From the NCBI GenBank assembly GCA_964535735.1, contig CAZHTM010000052.1, positions 1-13,103 of the forward strand: a stretch of 13,103 bases of DNA, given 5' to 3'. The notes below the pieces were generated by a model. That model saw nothing but the letters and a program-made list of their open reading frames with translations, made no database searches and was not told the DNA's origin. Every line of letters begins with the position of its first letter. Position 1 is the first letter of the stretch. A program made the translations under genes and the position numbers. Source of the stretch: J089 sp964535735 (GTDB lineage Bacteria; Fidelibacterota; Marinisomatia; Marinisomatales; J089). Positions 6,664 to 13,040 of the stretch are shown one piece after another.

Positions 6664-6843
6664 GTGAAAAAATTCTTTGAATCGGGCGGGGCCTTCATGG
6701 TGGTGGCAATGATTTGTATTGCTACGGGCCTCATTTCCGAAAACGGTGTCGTCTTTACTGGCGCAGGGGTGTTCTGGCTCATCATGGCGATCATTGCTAA
6801 GGGTAAGTACGCGAAGAAGAAGCCACCTGAAGACGAATCATAG
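6664..6843 (+). CDS. Small two-helix membrane protein
   Basis: This 59-residue protein starts at GTG 6664 with a strong Shine-Dalgarno, AGGAG at 6653-6657, six bases upstream. It has two hydrophobic stretches, about residues 10-23 (AFMVVAMICIATGL) and 29-45 (VVFTGAGVFWLIMAIIA), joined by a short turn, then a charged, lysine- and acid-rich tail (KKKPPEDES). The likely topology is a hairpin with both ends in the cytoplasm. The gene fills its cassette: 30 bases after the box at 6627 and 13 bases before the box at 6857. I do not recognise a family. Small membrane proteins of this size can be toxins, holins or regulators, but nothing here selects among them. Confidence 0.65.
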   Translation: MKKFFESGGAFMVVAMICIATGLISENGVVFTGAGVFWLIMAIIAKGKYAKKKPPEDES

Positions 6844-6856
6844 GGGCATACCCGTC

Positions 6857-6944
6857 ACCTAATTTTGCATGGATCTGACGGATCTTGTCTATTACGGTGC
6901 CTGAGTTGGCAGGCTCCGTGCCAGCTTTCGTACGCAGGTTATGC
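6857..6944 (-). repeat. attC-like recombination site
   Basis: On the minus strand the R'' box is GCATAAC (6938-6944 on plus) and the degenerate R' box is ATTAGGT (6857-6863). Within the arms CTGGCACGGA pairs with TCCGTCAG except for two extra bases (GC) on the R'' side, as expected for L''. Another hairpin (GCCTG/CAGGC) forms the central part. Box matches to 8936-8942 (7/7) and 6627-6633 (6/7) support it. Confidence 0.5.
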
Positions 6945-7054
6945 TGACGTTAGAAAGCATAGACATATTTACCTTCAAAATACACTTACAAAAAGTCATA
7001 ATAAAAAGTGTTAACCTAAGACATGGACGTTTGCCATGGGCAAGGAAATCTAAA

Positions 7055-8923
7055 ATGAAAAATAAAAGATACGATTTTGAAAATGTGTTCCCTATGGTAA
7101 TTATTAACCATGCACATTTCAATTCCCTGAAGGTTTGGATGGTAATTATGATGTTATTCATTTCGGGGATGGGTACAAAAACATTCGGTGAATCATACTA
7201 TGTACATCCGGATGGTGCCGATAGCAATCCCGGTACATTAGCAGAGCCTTGGCAAACCATTCAAAAAGCCGCTAATACCCTTGCTCCAGGCGACACAGTG
7301 TATGTGCGCGGTGGTGTTTATAACGAAAAAGTAACCATCAACATTTCTGGCTCCGCTGACAATGGCTATATCACCTTCCGAAACTATGAAAATGAAGTAC
7401 CCATTCTGGATGGCACTGAACTGACTGTGCCCGACACTAGTAACGGTATGATCTTGATTGTTGATCATCATTACATAATTATCGAAGGTTTTGAAATACG
7501 AAATTACCGCACGTCCACTCCGAATATTATCCCTGTTGGTATTCACATCAGAGGTGACGCTCACCACATTAAATTGAAAAACAACAACATTCACCATATC
7601 GAAACCAATGCTCCCGTAGATAGTGAACTTATGGGTGCAGATGCACACGGTATCGCTGTCTACGGCAGCTCTGCTCCCGATTCCATCTACAACATCCTCA
7701 TCGAGGGCAATGAACTCCATGATCTCATCCTGGGCTCAAGTGAAGGATTGGTCTTAAATGGTAATGTGTCATTATTTACCGTCAGCAACAACCTCGTTTA
7801 TGATTGCGACAACATTGGCATAGATTTCATCGGTTTTGAGGATACCGCTCCTGATCCCGCTTATGATCAGACTCGTAGCGGTGTTGTTAGTGGTAATACC
7901 GTAAATAATATCTCCTCCTATGGTAATCCAGCATATGGAAATGAGTATAGTGCAGGAGGCATTTACGTTGACGGTGGCAGGGATATCATCGTGGAGAGGA
8001 ACACAATTTCCCAATCAGATATTGGTATTGAAATAGCGAGCGAACACCAGGGGCGTGCTACCAGCTATATAACCGTGCGTAACAACTTTTTATTTAATAA
8101 CCGAATGGCAGGCATTTCATTGGGGGGCTACGACAATGAGCGCGGAAGCACTGAGAATTGTAATATCCTCAATAACAGCTTGTATTTCAATGGAATAGGG
8201 GAAGATGGAAACCAGGAAATCCTGTTGCAGTTCGATACGCGATACAACATTATTAAGAACAATATCTTTTATGCTAGCGATCAAAGTATCCTGATTGGCA
8301 ACCCCTTCACCGAAAACGTTGGTAACGTAGTTGATTACAATGTGTATTTCAGCTCTTTAGGTATCACAGACAGCGAGTGGGAATGGAAAAACGTCATATA
8401 TCAGGGCTTTAACACTTATAAATCAGCTTCCGGGAACGACAGTCATTCGTTGTTTATTGCGCCACAATTTACCGATCTGAACGAGCCCAATCTGCATTTA
8501 CTCGTCTCATCCCCAGCCATCAATGCTGGTGAAAACCTGCCTGAAGTCGGAGATTATGATATAGATGGTCAACCTAGGATTCAAGGTGACATCGTAGATA
8601 TTGGGGCGGATGAATTTGATGAGACAATAGGTATATCTGAAGTTGAAGTAAATGTACCTAAGGTATTTGTCCTAATGGCGAATTATCCAAACCCGTTTAA
8701 CTACACAACCACAATTTCATTCCAATTACCAAAATCTATTATAGTTAATCTATCCATTTACGACGTGGAGGGTCATTTAGTCGAAACGCTTGTGGATAGA
8801 AGAATAGAAGCAGGCTATCATTCTGTAAAATGGAATGGAAAAAATGTTAGTTCGGGAGTCTATTTTTACAAATTGGTCGCAGGTGATTTTACATCAACCG
8901 GAACGTGCTTATTATTAAAGTAA
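7055..8923 (+). CDS. Secreted right-handed beta-helix protein with type IX secretion sorting domain
   Basis: This is a 622-residue secreted protein. After a long N-terminal leader with a hydrophobic core (about residues 27-40, VWMVIMMLFISGMG), a DUF1565-type opening (about 48-95, YYVHPDGADSN to YVRGGVYNEKV) leads into a right-handed beta-helix (about 95-450) with many N-N-I/L-Y and G-I-x-V turns. Such domains bind or cleave polysaccharides; no catalytic residues can be assigned. The last 85 residues carry NYPNPFN and end in an Ig-like fold (GHLVETL, SGVYFYKL), the C-terminal sorting type of FCB bacteria. The frame is open back to ATG 6941, inside an attC-like site. I prefer ATG 7055 because AAGGA (7042-7046) stands eight bases upstream; ATG 7094 is possible. 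The gene opposes the array orientation, and its stop lies 12 bases before the next core box. Confidence 0.85.
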   Translation: MKNKRYDFENVFPMVIINHAHFNSLKVWMVIMMLFISGMGTKTFGESYYVHPDGADSNPGTLAEPWQTIQKAANTLAPGDTVYVRGGVYNEKVTINISGSADNGYITFRNYENEVPILDGTELTVPDTSNGMILIVDHHYIIIEGFEIRNYRTSTPNIIPVGIHIRGDAHHIKLKNNNIHHIETNAPVDSELMGADAHGIAVYGSSAPDSIYNILIEGNELHDLILGSSEGLVLNGNVSLFTVSNNLVYDCDNIGIDFIGFEDTAPDPAYDQTRSGVVSGNTVNNISSYGNPAYGNEYSAGGIYVDGGRDIIVERNTISQSDIGIEIASEHQGRATSYITVRNNFLFNNRMAGISLGGYDNERGSTENCNILNNSLYFNGIGEDGNQEILLQFDTRYNIIKNNIFYASDQSILIGNPFTENVGNVVDYNVYFSSLGITDSEWEWKNVIYQGFNTYKSASGNDSHSLFIAPQFTDLNEPNLHLLVSSPAINAGENLPEVGDYDIDGQPRIQGDIVDIGADEFDETIGISEVEVNVPKVFVLMANYPNPFNYTTTISFQLPKSIIVNLSIYDVEGHLVETLVDRRIEAGYHSVKWNGKNVSSGVYFYKLVAGDFTSTGTCLLLK

Positions 8924-8935
8924 AGGGGTAAAACA

Positions 8936-9079
8936 GCATAACCAGTCCTGCTGATCCTCTCCAGAGGTGACGTGATAAGCGTGCAGCGTGATTTTTAGTC
9001 TTGTGGTCTTCCACACGTCCATAAGTCATTTTTGGGTCAGCTCAACGCATTTTTCACAGAGGTTAGCCATCCGTTAGCC
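8936..9079 (-). repeat. Long attC-like recombination site
   Basis: Boxes are GCATAAC (8936-8942) and GTTAGCC (9073-9079), with a second GTTAGCC at 9062-9068. At 144 bp the site is long. Internal pairing includes CCTCT/AGAGG near both ends and the hairpin TGTGG-TCTT-CCACA in the centre. GCATAAC is the exact complement of the box at 6938-6944, and GTTAGCC matches the box at 10192-10198 in 6 of 7 bases. L'' and L' are not clean, so orientation is inferred from the other sites. Confidence 0.45.
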
Positions 9080-9121
9080 GTAAAAATAGAAGTGATCATC
9101 ATATGAGCAGGAACATCACCG

Positions 9122-9658
9122 TTGAAAACGTACACAGAACCTAAAGAATTGGTGGAAAATCCCCATTATCAAGCGCAAAGGCAGAAAAACCTGACGGGAC
9201 TCACCAATGTTATGATCGATGTTCCCATCGTTGAGCTTATCAACGATTTCAACAAATTGCCTTATTGTTTCACCTTACAATGCTGCTTTGGGCATTTTCT
9301 TTATAACGGTCAGAAGGATCCGTATAACCTGGATATCTTGCCGGTTACAAACACCATTACCAGAGTAAAGTACAGGATCGCTTACATTGCCTTATGTGTT
9401 GATAGCAATCAGTTGGGAACGAGCCTCCTTGAGAATCTGCAGGAAATCACGACAATTGATCCGGAAAATATCCAGTACTTTTGCGCAGAGTGGTTTTGGA
9501 AAAGGCAGGTCAATTCATATGCGCTACAGGTTGAACCAGAAAGGTTTAAGCATCAAGACAAGGCTATCCTTGATTACAAGGAGGCTTTGAAAGTAGAAAG
9601 GATACGAAACGAGTTTTTTATACAATTAAAAGAGTTGCTTCGAAAGCAGCAAAACTGA
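9122..9658 (+). CDS. Conserved-looking protein of unknown function
   Basis: This 178-residue soluble protein starts at TTG 9122, the first start after an in-frame stop (9104-9106), with AGGA (9109-9112) nine bases upstream. There is no signal peptide or membrane segment. Noteworthy: a Cys-rich beta motif CFTLQCCFGHF (residues about 49-59), RIAYIALCVD (about 84-93), FCAEWFWKR (about 120-128), and a charged helical C-terminus (150-178). The cysteine motif followed by a central beta-sheet faintly recalls the TYW3/Taw3 fold of wybutosine biosynthesis, but the key CSGR signature is absent and I do not make that call. It is convergent with the gene at 9674-10177, 15 bases apart, and no attC separates them, so the two probably share one cassette. 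Confidence 0.75.
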   Translation: MKTYTEPKELVENPHYQAQRQKNLTGLTNVMIDVPIVELINDFNKLPYCFTLQCCFGHFLYNGQKDPYNLDILPVTNTITRVKYRIAYIALCVDSNQLGTSLLENLQEITTIDPENIQYFCAEWFWKRQVNSYALQVEPERFKHQDKAILDYKEALKVERIRNEFFIQLKELLRKQQN

Positions 9659-9673
9659 GACAGTAACTGAATT

Positions 9674-10177
9674 TTATTTAACAGAATAAACGCTATCATT
9701 TGGTGAACTCCAAAAAACAACTTCAGAAAATGGTGCAATTTTGTCGAATATCATCCTGTGCTTACTAACCATTTGATCCATTTCCTCTGGTGTTAAATAA
9801 ATAGAAATATATTCGTTTACATATACAGAAAGTATTAGAGGAAATGTTTTACTGTACTTTTCTGCTTTTGCAATTTTCTCTGAGACTTTATCAACTAGCC
9901 TTTCCTTATACTTCTCTAACGCCAGCGGATTGTCTTCGATAAAAACTGCGCCTTCTTGCTCAGACATATGCTTATCAGGAACACTCCTATCATCCAAGTA
10001 CACAGAAGTCAACTCTACTCCAAACATTTCTTCACTGTCTTGATCAACTAGAAGATAATCTGGACATTCACCTCTGCTCAAAACAACTAATTTACGCCCA
10101 TGAGGAAGCCGTGAATAACTTTCTATAAAACCTTCAACTTCCAAAGATTCACGTTCTTCTTTTCTTGGCCACTTCAT
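9674..10177 (-). CDS. Cassette protein with possible PD-(D/E)XK-like core
   Basis: This is a 167-residue soluble protein. The frame is open to 10225, but that start would lie inside the attC site. ATG 10175-10177, 14 bases after the R' box at 10192-10198, is the natural cassette start (weak GGA upstream). PD at residues 39-40 (CPDYLLVD) followed by GVELTSV (53-59) resembles the PD...E-x-T/K core of PD-(D/E)XK enzymes, with the lysine replaced by threonine. A basic amphipathic helix (about 88-109, YKERLVDKVSEKIAKAEKY) and a beta strand LILSVYVNEY (114-123) follow. A nuclease-like fold is therefore possible but catalytic activity is doubtful. The protein is typical of integron cassettes in being unrecognised. 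Confidence 0.75.
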   Translation of the reverse strand: MKWPRKEERESLEVEGFIESYSRLPHGRKLVVLSRGECPDYLLVDQDSEEMFGVELTSVYLDDRSVPDKHMSEQEGAVFIEDNPLALEKYKERLVDKVSEKIAKAEKYSKTFPLILSVYVNEYISIYLTPEEMDQMVSKHRMIFDKIAPFSEVVFWSSPNDSVYSVK

Positions 10178-10191
10178 ATAAATTCCAATCT

Positions 10192-10258
10192 GTCTAACGG
10201 CCAAGCTCACCGGTCCCGCACACAAAGTGTCGGGATCCGGTGTAGCGTATTGTTAGGC
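10192..10258 (-). repeat. attC recombination site (clear)
   Basis: Read on the minus strand: R'' GCCTAAC (10252-10258), 9-nt spacer, L'' CACCGGATCCCG (10231-10242), a small loop stem, L' CGGGACCGGTG (10208-10218), 9-nt spacer, R' GTTAGAC (10192-10198). L'' and L' pair over 11 bases with one extra A in L'', the hallmark that sets attC orientation for integron integrases. Length 67 bp. It closes the cassette with the PIN-like and PH-like genes and opens the one with the gene at 10177. Confidence 0.85.
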
Positions 10259-10334
10259 ATTTATTAATCAAGAATAAACTTGCTCATTTGATCTTTCATT
10301 GAATACCAATAGATTATATTAGATTGATAAGTCA

Positions 10335-10820
10335 TTATAGATTTTTATTAATCTCGTCATAAACTAAATTGACAAGAGATTCAAATTTTTCTGGTTTTCC
10401 CCATGATTCTGATAAGGCCAAGGCCATTGCATGAAATCTCCGGGCATTTAATTCATTATGTTTTCTATATTGAATGGGTAAATCTGAATTAGATTGCTTT
10501 TGATTATTAAGGATATTAAAAGTTATTGTTCTATTATTTGGATCAAACCTAATCCAAGCGTCCAACTGTTTTTGACCATTCCAAATATGTACTTTAGTTG
10601 ACCATAATGGTTCAAAACAGAGGAGTTGGTGTGTAGTTAATATGAATAAACATGGAGGTAAATTTGTATTTAATATTTCTGCAACCAATGCATCAATAAT
10701 TTCTTCTTTTTCGTCTATTAGAACAGCAGGAACTGAGCGTATTTGTCGTCGGAATGTTATAAAATGATCAAAAAATTGAAGCCGTTGTTTAAAAAGGCGG
10801 TTAGTTTTTTTGTATTTCAT
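10335..10820 (-). CDS. Small cassette protein, possible bacterial PH-like fold
   Basis: This 161-residue soluble protein lies downstream of the PIN-like gene in the same cassette, 79 bases away with no attC between. The segment LFILTTHQLLCFEPLW (about 58-73) resembles the V-L-T-x-x-R-L strand pair of bacterial PH/GRAM-like domains, but the usual arginine is Gln, so the assignment is weak. The N-terminus is basic. No catalytic motif or membrane segment is seen. The ATG has no Shine-Dalgarno and an in-frame TAA lies four codons upstream, so this start is well bounded. Its stop lies 77 bases before the attC. With the PIN-like protein it could form a two-component unit (inference). Confidence 0.65.
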   Translation of the reverse strand: MKYKKTNRLFKQRLQFFDHFITFRRQIRSVPAVLIDEKEEIIDALVAEILNTNLPPCLFILTTHQLLCFEPLWSTKVHIWNGQKQLDAWIRFDPNNRTITFNILNNQKQSNSDLPIQYRKHNELNARRFHAMALALSESWGKPEKFESLVNLVYDEINKNL

Positions 10821-10899
10821 GAAAATAACTTACAAATTTCTAATTTTCTATAGCTTTTCACCATCGCTCTTAATACCGTTGCTATTGCTATTAATTTAA

Positions 10900-11640
10900 T
10901 CAAAATATCTGTCCCTCTGGGCAAAGTAGCTTGAAATATCTTATGATTTTTTTGTCTCTTGTTGCAATTGTTTTTGTTAGTAATGCAAAGATGCAGATTC
11001 TAAAATCAATTTGATCATGCGCCTTATTCTTTTTGGTAATATTGAAGTAACCGTCAGAATAGCTATGCATATAGTCCAAACTTGCGATCAAATCGATTTG
11101 AAGCTTCCGAAAAATAGCCCAATTTTGATTTATTTTATCCGCAGATGGAAGGTTTGGTGATTTTAAATACTCATAAGCTCTTAAGACTAATTCCTTATTC
11201 TGTGCAATGTCTTTTGGTTTCAGCTCAGAACATTCTTTCCATATTTCCAGCACAACTTCTTCAAATTCTTTTGCACTTGAGACCTCCCAAAATTCAAAAA
11301 ATCCTTTAATATGATCATTTTGGTCATCAGTTAAATTAAAATTATAGTTAACATTTAATATGCCAGGTATGAAATGGTCTGAAAGTGGTGTACATGGAAC
11401 TAAATTGTCAATTTCATATTTAAGAATTGTTCCCAAATGATCAATTATATCTATATACTTTCGGAACTTTAATAACTTTTTAAAATGCACTCTGAAAGCA
11501 ACTTTATCATCTGTCAAAATTTCATGAAAAAGTTCAGCAGTGACTAATAATCGTCCATTTTTAGTTAGGGCTGTTAGATCCTCATCTTTACAATCCTGAA
11601 TGTAAGATTTATCCAATACAATTAGTCTTTGAGATCTCAT
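10900..11640 (-). CDS. PIN-like domain protein, putative ribonuclease
   Basis: In this 246-residue protein the ends match PIN-domain logic. LIVLDKSYI (6-14) gives the first acidic residue Asp10, LLVTAELFHEIL (31-42) the conserved Glu36 or Glu40, and HDQIDFRICIFALL (208-221) followed by IATRDKKI (225-232) the Asp209/Asp212 and Asp229 positions. The middle (about 60-195) is a long helical insert, so the protein is larger than VapC toxins (about 130 residues). PIN enzymes are metal-dependent RNases that cut tRNA, rRNA or mRNA. Start ATG 11638-11640 is 18 bases after R' 11659-11665, as in many cassettes. The gene downstream (10335-10820) lies in the same cassette and may be a partner or antitoxin. 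Activity is not shown. Confidence 0.7.
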   Translation of the reverse strand: MRSQRLIVLDKSYIQDCKDEDLTALTKNGRLLVTAELFHEILTDDKVAFRVHFKKLLKFRKYIDIIDHLGTILKYEIDNLVPCTPLSDHFIPGILNVNYNFNLTDDQNDHIKGFFEFWEVSSAKEFEEVVLEIWKECSELKPKDIAQNKELVLRAYEYLKSPNLPSADKINQNWAIFRKLQIDLIASLDYMHSYSDGYFNITKKNKAHDQIDFRICIFALLTKTIATRDKKIIRYFKLLCPEGQIF

Positions 11641-11658
11641 CTTAATTATTTATCTAAT

Positions 11659-11748
11659 GCCTAACGACTAGTATAACCAGCCGCGCCAATAAACTTGCCG
11701 CGTAGCGCCGCCGACGTTCTCGCGGTCTGGTTGATACTTTTGTTATAT
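11659..11748 (-). repeat. attC recombination site (clear)
   Basis: Read on the minus strand: R'' ATATAAC (11742-11748), 9-nt spacer, L'' AACCAGACCGCG (11721-11732), a GC-rich loop region, L' CGCGGCTGGTT (11675-11685), 9-nt spacer, R' GTTAGGC (11659-11665). L'' has one extra A relative to L', the same side as in the site at 10192-10258, so both have the same orientation. Length 90 bp. Its R' is the exact complement of the R'' at 10252-10258. Confidence 0.87.
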
Positions 11749-11765
11749 GATTTTTTATATAGATT

Positions 11766-12521
11766 TTACCACTCGGACTTCATTTCTAAATGTATATGCC
11801 ATAAGTCACTTATTTTGACTGTGCTACCATCATCGCCAAAAAAGTTAACTGAAGTGAGCATTCCTGAATAATGAGGCATAATCCATTCAAGTTTTTGTCT
11901 TAAGTTTGGTTTTTTAGACATCTCAATAAGTAGCTCAGTCATTTTAATGATATAAGATTTGTACTGCTCATCATGATCTAGATTTCCCCTGACTTTTTCA
12001 AAATAATCAACATAATAAAAACCATCATTATCGATGTTTACAATATCTTCTAAGTCAAACCTGCTGGGTTTTACATCGTTAAAATCTTTGATTATAGTTT
12101 CATCAATAATTACGCGAGGAAAGACTGATTTTTCAGTTTCAAGCTGATAGGCTTCAATTAACCCAGGGCCAAAAATTATTTCGGGAGTATGAATAATTTC
12201 TCCATAGATCATGCTGCCCCTGACAAAGAAACCATTAACAATGCAATTGCTAATAATTATCTGGATGTCTTTGATTTCATCATAAAATGCTTCGAAATCT
12301 TGAGCATCAAATGAGATAACGATTAAATCAGAAAAATGACTAATAACTTTAGATTTTGTAAGTGATTGTCCTTGATCTAGTAATTTCTTTAAAAAGTTAA
12401 AAAAGTTGAAAACACTGTTTATTTTACCACTCTGATTATTGGCAGTTTTATGGGTGAAATGGATAAACTCCTTAAAACCAAGAAGGTCGATATAGATAAT
12501 TACTTTTTTCTGATATTCCAT
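11766..12521 (-). CDS. Class III nucleotidyl-cyclase-like cassette protein
   Basis: This is a 251-residue soluble protein whose first 140 residues follow the class III adenylyl/guanylyl cyclase plan. IYIDLLGFKEF (9-19) corresponds to the first metal site (D-I-x-G-F, Asp12). ISHFSDLIVISF (60-71) corresponds to the second metal site (Asp65). FFVRGSMIYGEIIH (98-111) corresponds to the R-x-G-I-x-x-G-E strand, and FGPGLIEAYQLE (117-128) to the F-G-x-x-V-N-x-A-x-x-L element. Both metal aspartates remain, so catalysis is possible. The C-terminal 100 residues are specific to this subgroup. Class III cyclases include the cCMP/cUMP synthases of the Pycsar phage defence; no cyclic-nucleotide effector is adjacent, so that link is speculative. 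Start ATG is 19 bases after the core box at 12541, and the stop is 18 bases before the attC. Confidence 0.7.
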   Translation of the reverse strand: MEYQKKVIIYIDLLGFKEFIHFTHKTANNQSGKINSVFNFFNFLKKLLDQGQSLTKSKVISHFSDLIVISFDAQDFEAFYDEIKDIQIIISNCIVNGFFVRGSMIYGEIIHTPEIIFGPGLIEAYQLETEKSVFPRVIIDETIIKDFNDVKPSRFDLEDIVNIDNDGFYYVDYFEKVRGNLDHDEQYKSYIIKMTELLIEMSKKPNLRQKLEWIMPHYSGMLTSVNFFGDDGSTVKISDLWHIHLEMKSEW

Positions 12522-12540
12522 GATTTAGGATGCTACTCAC

Positions 12541-12547
12541 ATATAAC
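12541..12547 (-). repeat. Lone integron core box at the right end of the array
   Basis: On the minus strand this reads GTTATAT, the exact complement of the R'' box ATATAAC of the attC at 11742-11748. It lies 19 bases before the cyclase-like gene, like the other R' boxes. No L' arm or paired R'' box could be found to its right, so it is either the remnant of an attC or the boundary with an attI-like or secondary site. Confidence 0.5.
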
Positions 12548-12831
12548 TAATAATTATACTGAATTATCGGGTATTGAGAATTCAAGATATTTAGAATATT
12601 TGCAGTCCCATATTCAATACACCATCAATAAATACTCTAAGAATTCTAGGTCGAAATACTTCTTAATATCATGCAATTTAATAATTCTAAATATCATTCT
12701 CGGCAATTCCCCTAGTTAATTTGAAAATTATCCAATACCCTGTTTCAATCTATAACCATTCTAAATAACATATACCGTTGGGGCTAGTTCAATTTAATCG
12801 AAACCACCATAACTCCCAAATCAGATTCGAC

Positions 12832-12857
12832 CCGGTCGATGCAAAGAACCGGTTTTT
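12832..12857 (+). terminator. Weak terminator-like hairpin
   Basis: CCGGT (12832-12836) pairs with ACCGG (12848-12852) across an 11-nt loop and is followed by TTTTTATA. The short stem makes it doubtful, and no gene upstream on this strand needs it. Confidence 0.3.
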
Positions 12858-13016
12858 ATATTGAAATGAGGAATTGAAATTTTACCTAACCGTATATTGA
12901 AAGTATAACCATGAAAGGCTGCATCCCATAAAAAGCGTGTCCCCAATCAGAAATAGAATAAAAATGTCCTGAGTGGATTCGTCGAGGGGAGGTGGCTATT
13001 ATATTAAGCAATAATG

Positions 13017-13040
13017 GTACCCCTAGAAATAGTACCCCTA
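13017..13040. repeat. Short direct repeat GTACCCCTA
   Basis: GTACCCCTA occurs at 13017-13025 and 13032-13040, a 15-base period. Two copies of nine bases in an AT-rich non-coding stretch could be a paired protein-binding site or chance. Confidence 0.35.

Larger units (their letters stand above)
6546..12547 (-). mobile_element. Integron-type gene-cassette array without an integrase in the window
   Basis: Five attC or attC-like sites and one lone core box divide this region into five cassettes. In an integron each cassette begins with TTRRRY and ends with RYYYAAC that are complementary, because they joined in the free circle. Here the end boxes pair: 12541 with 11742 (7/7), 11659 with 10252 (7/7), 10192 with 9073 (6/7), 8936 with 6938 (7/7), 6627 with 6857 (6/7). 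The two best sites have the extra base in L'' on the minus strand, so the array runs from right to left. Three genes point against it. No tyrosine recombinase gene is present. The region is AT-rich and compositionally unlike 2100-4500. Confidence 0.72.

Noticed and set aside
9122..9658. Assignment to the TYW3/Taw3 wybutosine family
   Set aside because: Only the Cys-rich strand is reminiscent; the conserved signature is missing, so the gene is left as unknown.
12450..12719. Plus-strand open frame of 89 codons over the array edge
   Set aside because: It is antisense to the start of the cyclase-like gene, lacks a Shine-Dalgarno, and crosses a core box; composition looks like random AT-rich DNA.
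12541..12721. A full attC between the lone box at 12541 and GTTAATT at 12715
   Set aside because: The second box violates GTTRRRY and no L''/L' pairing is visible in the 181 bases.
13017..13040. Start of a CRISPR-like repeat
   Set aside because: Only two 9-base copies with a 6-base gap; no repeat-spacer regularity and no cas gene.
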